From a bacterium (GTDB lineage Bacteria > UBA9089 > CG2-30-40-21 > SBAY01), in NCBI GenBank assembly GCA_040757115.1, contig JBFLYA010000221.1, positions 1 to 6,114 on the forward strand: a stretch of 6,114 nt of DNA, in the 5' to 3' direction. Made by a program: the position numbers and the translations under genes. Of the stretch, positions 1-4,291 are shown in pieces. Below the pieces are notes generated by a model. It had not been told where the DNA came from, searched no databases, and saw only the letters and a list, made by a program, of their open reading frames with translations. The first letter of the stretch is position 1, and the number at the start of each line of letters is the position of its first letter.

Positions 1-2
1 AT

Positions 3-112
3 AGAAGGAGGCCAATGTCAATCATTTTTGTTAAAAAATCTACAGATTTTTTAACAGATTAACTACTGATATATCAAGGGGTTAACGCTATTCTGGTTAG
101 CTCACTTGCCGA
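3..112 (+). pseudogene. Decayed N-terminal part of TPP-dependent decarboxylase
   Basis: Read in the frame starting at base 3, this stretch gives RRPMSIIFVKKSTDF, a stop at 60-62, then NAILVSSLAD. The first piece resembles the 'P-V-A-L-V-V-R-K-G-T-F' strand that ends the PYR domain in phosphonopyruvate decarboxylases. The second resembles the 'A-I-V-V-S-N-L-G-x-x-S-R-E-L-Y' segment just before the 'F-Y-M-L-G-S-M-G' motif of the PP domain. That motif continues at about 119, but in another frame, so a stop, a frameshift and missing spacer codons separate the pieces. An AAGGAGG (5-11) lies 3 nt before an ATG at 15, which opens only a 15-codon frame. The homology is judged by eye from short stretches and is only moderately secure. 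The rest of the N-terminal domain would lie before the window. Confidence 0.45.
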
Positions 113-607
113 TTGCAGGTTTATATGTTAGGCTCAATGGGTCTTGCTGCTTCAATTGGTATTGGAATTGCAATCAATGTACCCACTAAACCAGTAATAA
201 TTATAGAAGGTGATGGTAATTTTTTAATGAATCCTACAAATATGTTTTTAGCTGGGGAATATGCGTTAAAAAATTTGATTCATATTATTATAGATAACAA
301 CATGTATAAATCTACCGGGGGACAAAAAATATTGAATTCCCAACTTAATATTGCACATTTAGCGCAATTAAGTAATTATCGTAAATGTCATTTTATTACT
401 AATGTTGAAGATCTAGAAAAAGATATAAAAAATGCAATTACCAGCTTAAACGGTCCATATTTATTTCATTTAAAAATAACAAGGGATATCAATGAACTGT
501 ATCCAAGAGTAGATATTAAACTTAAGGAAATGAAGGACAGATTCATGAAATTTCTATGTAACTATTCAGCAAAAAGTCAAAAGGAATGCGGAAATGATTG
601 TGGATAA
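113..607 (+). CDS. TPP-binding C-terminal domain of phosphonopyruvate decarboxylase-like enzyme (truncated)
   Basis: This 164-residue frame is the pyrophosphate-binding domain of a TPP-dependent 2-oxoacid decarboxylase. Visible motifs are YMLGSMGLAASIGIGIA (4-20), the TPP/Mg motif GDG (33-35) followed 26 residues later by NN (62-63), STGGQ (67-71), and a C-terminal K-E-M-K-D-R-F-M-K-F-L stretch typical of the family. STGGQ favours phosphonopyruvate decarboxylase (phosphonopyruvate to phosphonoacetaldehyde, which drives C-P bond formation) over sulfopyruvate decarboxylase, whose motif is usually STGNQ. Full single-chain enzymes have roughly 370-400 residues, so the PYR domain that supplies the catalytic glutamate is absent. 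The TTG start is formal only: a stop lies at 98-100 and no ribosome binding site precedes it. The product is probably not functional alone. A separate beta-subunit gene is possible, but such subunits normally carry more sequence before the GSMG motif. Confidence 0.7.
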   Translation: MQVYMLGSMGLAASIGIGIAINVPTKPVIIIEGDGNFLMNPTNMFLAGEYALKNLIHIIIDNNMYKSTGGQKILNSQLNIAHLAQLSNYRKCHFITNVEDLEKDIKNAITSLNGPYLFHLKITRDINELYPRVDIKLKEMKDRFMKFLCNYSAKSQKECGNDCG

Positions 608-659
608 GATTTAAATTTTTGCCATTATGTTCCGATAATTTAATTTTTAAATAGAAAGA

Positions 660-669
660 ACACACGAGG
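660..669 (+). repeat. Left target-site duplication of the MITE
   Basis: ACACACGAGG here is repeated exactly at 807-816. The two copies immediately flank the 137-bp inverted-repeat element, as expected for a 10-bp target duplication. Confidence 0.75.
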
Positions 670-806
670 CATCAATTCTCGGTGAATTTTTAGAGACTGA
701 ATTCACCTATGTTTAGGAGAGATAGAAAAAAATATTTTTCGTAAAGATTTTGAGAGGAAAATAAGGAATAATGAGTCTCTATCTAATTTTTCACCGAGAA
801 TTGCTG
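670..806. mobile_element. 137-bp MITE-like non-autonomous element
   Basis: The element begins CATCAATTCTCGGTGAA (670-686). It ends with a sequence (790-806) whose reverse complement is CAGCAATTCTCGGTGAA, a 16/17 match. The inverted similarity extends inward to AGAGACT (692-698) and AGTCTCT (774-780) with a few unpaired bases, so the whole element can fold into one long hairpin. A smaller hairpin, GGTGAATT (681-688) with AATTCACC (700-707), lies inside the left arm. No coding frame of note is present. Exact 10-bp direct repeats flank it. CA-initial ends and a duplication of about 10 bp fit mobilisation by an IS4-family transposase, but that is inference because no partner IS is in view. It lies just before the TTG start of the IS66-type remnant, and the duplication keeps the GAGG of that gene's ribosome binding site. 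Confidence 0.75.
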
Positions 807-816
807 ACACACGAGG
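807..816 (+). repeat. Right target-site duplication of the MITE
   Basis: This is the second exact copy of ACACACGAGG. Together with the next base it forms the GAGGG that lies 7 nt before the TTG at 825, so the MITE entered at the ribosome binding site of the IS66-type remnant. Confidence 0.75.
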
Positions 817-824
817 GTAATTAA

Positions 825-976
825 TTGACAATAGAAAATATAAATGTGGATGTGATAGTTAAAAGAGTAAAAAGAGTTCTCAAAGAAGAAAGGGAGTTAT
901 CGTCGTCTGTAAAGTCTATAATTAAATTGCTGGCTATAGTGGTGACATTACTGGGCAATCGATAAATCTTAACAGC
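825..976 (+). pseudogene. IS66-type transposase, N-terminal remnant
   Basis: The frame runs from TTG at 825 (GAGGG at 813-817) to TAA at 963-965 and gives 46 residues. It begins M-T-I-E-N-I-N-V-D and continues with a basic helix (V-K-R-V-K-R-V-L-K-E-E) and a hydrophobic stretch ending V-T-L-L-G-N-R. IS66-type TnpC proteins of this sort continue with R-L-N-L-N-S-S-N-S-S-x-P-P-S. The bases after CGA are TAAATCTTAACAGC. If one base were restored (TTA for TA) they would read L-N-L-N-S, so a single-base deletion appears to have created the stop. A TGA follows immediately after that serine. The catalytic core is missing downstream, so the gene is dead. Confidence 0.7.
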
Positions 977-998
977 TGAAACAATAGGAGGCTGAGAA

Positions 999-1088
999 TT
1001 GTCATTTTTTGATTTTCATTATTTGGAAACCCACGTAAAGAGAGGGGGGGTATTTATTCAAAATTTGCATTGTTGGTCAGTCTGGTGA
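999..1088 (+). other. 29-codon frame behind a strong Shine-Dalgarno, unassigned
   Basis: A perfect AGGAGG (986-991) lies 7 nt before a TTG that opens a 29-residue frame beginning (M)SFFDFHYLETHVKRGG and ending at a TGA at 1086-1088. It contains a G7 run (1044-1050). It lies where the middle of the IS66-type transposase should be but shows no recognisable part of that protein. It may be chance, a small peptide, or the 5' stub of a gene lost in the same rearrangement. No function is assigned. Confidence 0.2.
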
Positions 1089-1159
1089 CAAAAATCTTTC
1101 TTTTACGAGTAACCAGAGTGAAAATGATATTCGAATGACAAAAGTTTAGCAAAAGATTT
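1087..1159 (+). pseudogene. IS66-type transposase, C-terminal remnant, part 1 (before IS insertion)
   Basis: Read from GAC at 1087, the frame gives D-K-N-L-S-F-T-S-N-Q-S-E-N-D-I-R-M-T-K-V, a stop (TAG 1147-1149), then Q-K-I. This is the end of the IS66 DDE domain, usually 'D-F-x-x-P-F-x-N-N-x-A-E-x-D-I-R-M-x-K-V-x-Q-K-I-S-G'. It includes the third catalytic acidic residue (E at 1120-1122). The in-frame TAG and the roughly 1 kb or more missing before it show a decayed gene. The reading continues at 2828 after the inserted IS is removed. Confidence 0.75.
1152..1159 (+). repeat. Left target-site duplication of the inserted IS
   Basis: AAAGATTT here is repeated exactly at 2820-2827, directly outside the two terminal inverted repeats of the IS. 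Removing one copy and the IS restores the interrupted IS66-type reading frame. Confidence 0.85.
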
Positions 1160-1176
1160 CGACCTGTGAAATAGGT
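1160..1176 (+). repeat. Left terminal inverted repeat of the IS
   Basis: CGACCTGTGAAATAGGT pairs perfectly with 2803-2819. The similarity would extend a few bases outward only because the target AAAGATTT is itself nearly symmetrical. Confidence 0.9.
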
Positions 1177-1209
1177 TTTAAAGGAAAAGGGAAAAACCTC
1201 CGATAATAT

Positions 1210-1241
1210 ATATATCCAGTAGAAACAAAAACTGGCTATAT
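1210..1241 (+). promoter_or_regulatory. Hairpin in the IS leader, before the transposase start
   Basis: ATATATCCAGT (1210-1220) pairs with ACTGGCTATAT (1231-1241) at 10 of 11 positions around a 10-nt A-rich loop. It lies 7 nt before the AGGGGGT ribosome binding site of orfA. Hairpins in IS leaders can limit translation of read-through transcripts from outside promoters. That role is inferred from position only; the stem does not cover the ribosome binding site. Confidence 0.4.
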
Positions 1242-1263
1242 AAAGAAAAGGGGGTTAGGTAAA

Positions 1264-1515
1264 ATGAGAAAGAAAATGAAGATTTTGGTATCGATCGAGG
1301 ATGAATTTGGCAATGAAGAAATACAACCTGTAACAATTGAGGCAGATGTACCTGATTACAAGGAATTTGAGAATTTCAGGCAAGGCTTTGATGTGTATGA
1401 AAGAGCAGTTTTGAGAGCTCGAAAAGAAGCTACAGAAGAGGCTACAGAGAGATATATGGAGGGAATGTCTAAAAAAAAAGCCATGATGAGAATGAACGAA
1501 TTAGAGGAGAAGTAA
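1264..1515 (+). CDS. IS transposase orfA (N-terminal part, 83 aa)
   Basis: This small acidic and basic protein begins with a strand-rich segment (K-I-L-V-S-I-E-D-E-F-G-N-E), followed by a helix rich in A, R and E (residues about 44-66) and a basic tail. It corresponds to the N-terminal domain of two-frame transposases. The ATG is supported by AGGGGGT (1249-1255) 8 nt upstream. Its last 11 codons overlap the orfB frame, and an A9 run (1471-1479) at codons 70-72 offers a -1 slip. Translated alone it would give an 83-residue product, which in other two-frame IS elements often acts as a regulator or DNA-binding partner. That role is not shown here. It should be read as the first 72 residues of the full transposase. 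Confidence 0.75.
   Translation: MRKKMKILVSIEDEFGNEEIQPVTIEADVPDYKEFENFRQGFDVYERAVLRARKEATEEATERYMEGMSKKKAMMRMNELEEK
1458..1479 (+). promoter_or_regulatory. Candidate programmed -1 frameshift signal
   Basis: The orfA codons TCT AAA AAA AAA GCC contain an A-AAA-AAA slippery heptamer (1473-1479). GGAGGG (1458-1463) lies 9 nt before the heptamer, the sort of internal Shine-Dalgarno that stimulates -1 frameshifting in dnaX and several IS elements. The orfB frame is closed by a TAA at 1470-1472 and open from there on, so the slip can only occur at or after this run. No strong stem-loop was seen downstream. Transcriptional slippage on the nine A residues is an alternative route to the same fusion. 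Confidence 0.7.
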
Positions 1516-2789
1516 CTGAAAACGATTCAGAATACAAGATTGAGGCAGAATTAGGAAGATTAAGTTCAAAAACACATATAATTAGTAAGGATCAAAAGGT
1601 AGTATTTGACACTTCAAGGGATTATTTTGAACCAATATGTTCACGGGAATCTTATCGGACAGCATGTTTTGATGAGGTTTTGCTATCGTTAGTAAAAGAT
1701 GAATCTTATAGAGACAGTGAGAAGAAAATAAACCGTATCAGGTGGCAAGAAAAGGACATTACCCAATCAAGGACAATAGCCAATATTGTAGAAGTAGAAG
1801 GGAGCAAAATAGACCAGGAGATTGAGAAGAGGAGTGATAAGATACTGGAGGCATACGGTTTTGATCGGGATGGCCAACCTAAAGGATGGGATGGGAGTTC
1901 CAGAATAGAGATAGAAACAGAATTAATAAGTGAAGAGATAGTCCAGAGGACAATAGAAGAATACAATAAAGGCAAAGAAGAGGAATTACAAATATCTGCA
2001 TCTGAGTTAAATGAAACATACGAGAATCCTTGGACATGTGTAAATATATCAATAGACGAGGTAGGGGTAAAGAAGCAGAAAGAGAATGGAAGGAAACCGA
2101 ATTGTCCGAGGAAAGAAGGGAAAGAATATGTGAGAAATAGTATTATCCAAGTCCAGAAAGTGGGGAGTGGGTATATACTTAATGGGTTAGGGATAGTTGA
2201 GACGATAAGGAGATTAATCGCCTTTCTCTTGCATAATGATTTGCTAAGGAAAGGGAGTTTATTATTTTTTGTGGATGGAGCAAAGGATTTGCATTCAGCA
2301 ATAAAATCAATGTTTGGTTGGATACCATATAGAATTATTCTTGATTGGTATCATTTAGTTAAGAAGTGTGAAATGCAGTTAAGTCTTGGTTTAAAAAACA
2401 AGGGAATTCGGAATGAGATACTTAGGAAGGTAAGGGGTTATTTATGGGTAGGAAAGATTGACCATGCGGTTAAGGTCTTGGGAGCGGTTGAAGAAAAGGA
2501 TATTAAATCACAGGTAGCCATTGATTGCTTAATTAGTTATTTTGAGAGGAATCGAAGCTATATTCCTTGTTATGGACTCAGGAAAAGACTTGGGTTGCGA
2601 ATATCCAGCAATAGAGGAGAGAAAGCAAATGATCTTGCTGTAGCGGATCGGCAAAAACATAATGGTATGAGTTGGAGTAAAAAAGGGTCAAGTGCTTTGG
2701 CTTCAGTTATTACCTTGCACCAAAACAATGAACAAGATAATTGGATTAAGAAGAGGCAGATACTCTTTGAGCTAAAAAAGGCTGCATAA
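1479..2789 (+). CDS. IS DDE transposase orfB (catalytic part, made by -1 frameshift)
   Basis: The frame is open from 1473 to the TAA at 2787-2789. Joined to orfA at the A9 run it gives a 508-residue protein. Counting from the TTG at 1680, which is only a formal start with a poor ribosome binding site, the likely catalytic residues are D126 (S-I-D-E-V), D199 (F-F-V-D-G-A-K-D-L-H) and E314 (N-R-G-E-K-A-N-D). In the fusion they are D265, D338 and E453. Other landmarks are I-L-D-W-Y-H-L-V-K-K (220-229) and G-M-S-W-S-K-K-G (329-336), shared with the ISLre2/ISKra4 type. About 66 codons between the slip site and 1680 are open and would be lost if translation began at 1680, which supports the frameshift model. 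The enzyme would cut and join the IS ends. The frame is intact. Confidence 0.8.
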   Translation, partial: SHDENERIRGEVTENDSEYKIEAELGRLSSKTHIISKDQKVVFDTSRDYFEPICSRESYRTACFDEVLLSLVKDESYRDSEKKINRIRWQEKDITQSRTIANIVEVEGSKIDQEIEKRSDKILEAYGFDRDGQPKGWDGSSRIEIETELISEEIVQRTIEEYNKGKEEELQISASELNETYENPWTCVNISIDEVGVKKQKENGRKPNCPRKEGKEYVRNSIIQVQKVGSGYILNGLGIVETIRRLIAFLLHNDLLRKGSLLFFVDGAKDLHSAIKSMFGWIPYRIILDWYHLVKKCEMQLSLGLKNKGIRNEILRKVRGYLWVGKIDHAVKVLGAVEEKDIKSQVAIDCLISYFERNRSYIPCYGLRKRLGLRISSNRGEKANDLAVADRQKHNGMSWSKKGSSALASVITLHQNNEQDNWIKKRQILFELKKAA

Positions 2790-2802
2790 ATAAAAAGGAT
2801 AG

Positions 2803-2819
2803 ACCTATTTCACAGGTCG
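2803..2819 (-). repeat. Right terminal inverted repeat of the IS
   Basis: ACCTATTTCACAGGTCG is the exact reverse complement of 1160-1176. It starts 13 nt after the transposase stop codon, so the IS has almost no 3' untranslated sequence. Confidence 0.9.
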
Positions 2820-2827
2820 AAAGATTT
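2820..2827 (+). repeat. Right target-site duplication of the inserted IS
   Basis: This is the second copy of AAAGATTT, abutting the right inverted repeat and matching 1152-1159 exactly. Confidence 0.85.
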
Positions 2828-2964
2828 CAGGTGGTTTCAGGTTTTTGGAAGGGACTAAAATATTTTGCCGTATCCGTAGTTACATTTCAACTTGTGGGAA
2901 AAAATGGAATTGGTTCGATTCAATTTCTGACTTTATTATTCCAAGAGGAATTATCAGAGTTTAG
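2828..2964 (+). pseudogene. IS66-type transposase, C-terminal remnant, part 2 (after IS insertion)
   Basis: With the IS and one copy of the duplication removed, the frame from 1087 continues as S-G-G-F-R-F-L-E-G-T-K-I-F-C-R-I-R-S-Y-I, then S-T-C-G-K-K and S-I-S-D-F, to a stop at 2962-2964. This is the conserved IS66 C-terminal block ('K-I-S-G-G-F-R-x-x-E-G-A-x-x-F-C-R-I-R-S-Y-I-S-T'). The matching phase on both sides of the IS confirms the insertion point. No clear IS66 terminal repeat was found downstream. Confidence 0.75.
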
Positions 2965-3087
2965 GAGATAATTGTGCTGAATAGAGGTTAACTACAATTG
3001 ACATTATTATAGCAAATCCCATGAGTCTTTTTCAATAAGAGAAATATCTAAATAAGTATTATACGAGTTACAATAAAGGTATATATT
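2965..3087 (+). promoter_or_regulatory. Leader of the decarboxylase-radical SAM operon
   Basis: This AT-rich gap must hold the operon promoter if transcription does not come from the IS region. A perfect TTGACA lies at 2998-3003, but no good -10 hexamer is placed 16-18 nt after it. TATTAT (3057-3062) and TACAAT (3069-3074) lack a matching -35. AAAGG (3075-3079), 8 nt before the ATG at 3088, is a plausible ribosome binding site. No strong terminator or riboswitch-like structure was seen. Confidence 0.3.
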
Positions 3088-4290
3088 ATGGAAAATAGAA
3101 TAAAGGAAAAAATAATAAGAATTGCGCAGCAAAAGAGTTTTACAAACAAACCATTTTTTTATTTATATGATATTAAAAAAATCAAAAAGCAATTGTCTAT
3201 GCTTAAACAAAGTATACTTCCTAATGTTTCGATATACTATGCAATTAAAGCAAATTCAAATAAGGAAATTCTAAAAATTATAAAAAATAATAAAGTTATT
3301 AAAGGCTTTGAAGTAGCATCTGTTGGAGAGTTAGAAAAGGCGTTAACAGAAGTTGAGGCTGCCCAAGTATTATTCACTGGTCCTGGTAAGCGCGTTCCTG
3401 AGCTGTTCGAAGCCGTTAAGCAGAGGATACGATTCATTAATGTTGAATCGCTAACAGAAATTCATAGAATTAACCAGATTGCACAAGAACAGAAAGTTGG
3501 AAAAGTTGACATTTTAATCAGGATTAATCCTAATTACAGGATACAAAATTCAGTTTTGGAAATGACAGGATTTTCTACTAAGCTTGGAATAGATGAAAGA
3601 TACATACCAGAAGTCATTGAGCAAATAAAAAAAATAGATCATATTAATGTAAAAGGGATACACGTGTTTGCAGCGAGTGGTATTCTTGATTATAATGTCA
3701 TAGTTGATTATATAAAATATATTTTTAATCTGGTTTCCTGGCTCGAAAGGGATGTCCAAAAACTTGATATTGTTGATTTTGGTGGAGGTCTGGGAATTGA
3801 TTATTTTAGTACTGGAAAAAAATTTGATACTTCCGCTTTTTTCAGCGAATTAAACGATTTGATCATAAAATACAAATTTCAGAATAAAGAATTCATTCTG
3901 GAATTAGGCAGGTATATTGTAGGTAAAGCAGGATATTATGTTTCTGAAATCATCGATATCAAAGAATCGTATAATAAAAAACAAGTTATACTGTCAGGCG
4001 GTATTAATCATTTACGTCTTATTAAGAAACATCCCTTCACAATAATTCACATGGCTAAAGATTGTGTGTATGAAGAACAACCCTTTGTTAATAAGAATGT
4101 TGTTGATATTAATGGGCCATTGTGTTTTAATGGAGACAAATTATATGATGATCTATTTATTGATTGTGCACATATAGGTGATTTATTTGTTGTTCATTTG
4201 GTTGGGGCATATGGATATAATATGGCCTCTCTGAATTTTCTTGAACATCCTAAACCTGAAGAGGTTTTTTATTACAGTGAAGGAGAATAG
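3088..4290 (+). CDS. PLP-dependent fold-type III decarboxylase (LysA/BtrK-like)
   Basis: This 400-residue protein has the usual length for the ornithine/diaminopimelate/arginine decarboxylase group: an alanine racemase-like barrel followed by a beta domain. Visible landmarks are Y-Y-A-I-K-A-N with the PLP lysine K54, G-I-H-V-F-A-A-S-G with H192 expected to stack on the cofactor, the phosphate-binding D-F-G-G-G-L-G (230-236), L-E-L-G-R-Y-I-V (271-278; E272 toward the pyridine nitrogen), G-P-L-C-F-N-G-D (343-350; C346) and G-A-Y-G-Y (373-377). It removes a carboxylate from an amino acid or an amino-acid derivative. The HVFAASG block and the C-F-N-G-D in place of the LysA-type C-E-S-G-D differ from housekeeping diaminopimelate decarboxylase as I recall it. 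They recall pathway enzymes such as BtrK, which acts on carrier-bound glutamate. The substrate cannot be told from sequence. The start has AAAGG 8 nt upstream. The stop is one base before the next gene's start, so the two are cotranscribed. Confidence 0.85.
   Translation: MENRIKEKIIRIAQQKSFTNKPFFYLYDIKKIKKQLSMLKQSILPNVSIYYAIKANSNKEILKIIKNNKVIKGFEVASVGELEKALTEVEAAQVLFTGPGKRVPELFEAVKQRIRFINVESLTEIHRINQIAQEQKVGKVDILIRINPNYRIQNSVLEMTGFSTKLGIDERYIPEVIEQIKKIDHINVKGIHVFAASGILDYNVIVDYIKYIFNLVSWLERDVQKLDIVDFGGGLGIDYFSTGKKFDTSAFFSELNDLIIKYKFQNKEFILELGRYIVGKAGYYVSEIIDIKESYNKKQVILSGGINHLRLIKKHPFTIIHMAKDCVYEEQPFVNKNVVDINGPLCFNGDKLYDDLFIDCAHIGDLFVVHLVGAYGYNMASLNFLEHPKPEEVFYYSEGE
4280..4285 (+). promoter_or_regulatory. 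Ribosome binding site that sets the radical SAM start
   Basis: AAGGAG lies 6 nt before the ATG at 4292. It selects this start over the in-frame TTG at 4241, which lies inside the previous gene without a comparable site and would add 17 residues. Confidence 0.8.
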
Positions 4291-4291
4291 T

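Larger units (their letters stand above)
1160..2819 (+). mobile_element. Complete 1660-bp insertion sequence, ISKra4/ISLre2-like
   Basis: The element is bounded by 17-bp perfect terminal inverted repeats (CGACCTGTGAAATAGGT at 1160-1176 and its complement at 2803-2819) and an 8-bp target duplication. It holds two overlapping frames on the plus strand, joined by a candidate -1 frameshift signal. The C-terminal G-M-S-W-S-K-K-G motif and the spacing of the D, D and E residues recall the UPF0236 (ISLre2) and ISKra4 transposase groups. An N-terminal small frame followed by a frameshift fits ISKra4-type organisation better. The family call is from memory of motifs, so the exact family is uncertain. 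It is inserted in the same orientation as the IS66-type remnant it interrupts. Ends, duplication and frames are intact, so the copy could still be active. Confidence 0.85.

Noticed and set aside
825-853. Promoter from TTGACA at 825
   Set aside because: No -10 hexamer at proper spacing. The same bases are the start codon region of the IS66-type remnant.
1706-1975. Minus-strand 89-codon frame
   Set aside because: It lies wholly opposite the transposase coding frame, has low-complexity S/I/L content, and shows no recognisable domain.
2998-3026. Sigma-70 promoter starting at TTGACA
   Set aside because: The -35 match is perfect but the bases 16-18 nt downstream (around ATGAGT) do not resemble TATAAT, so only a low-confidence leader region is reported.
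4241-4291. Longer start (TTG at 4241) for the radical SAM gene
   Set aside because: It would overlap the decarboxylase by 50 bases and lacks a clear ribosome binding site, while ATG at 4292 has AAGGAG at ideal spacing.
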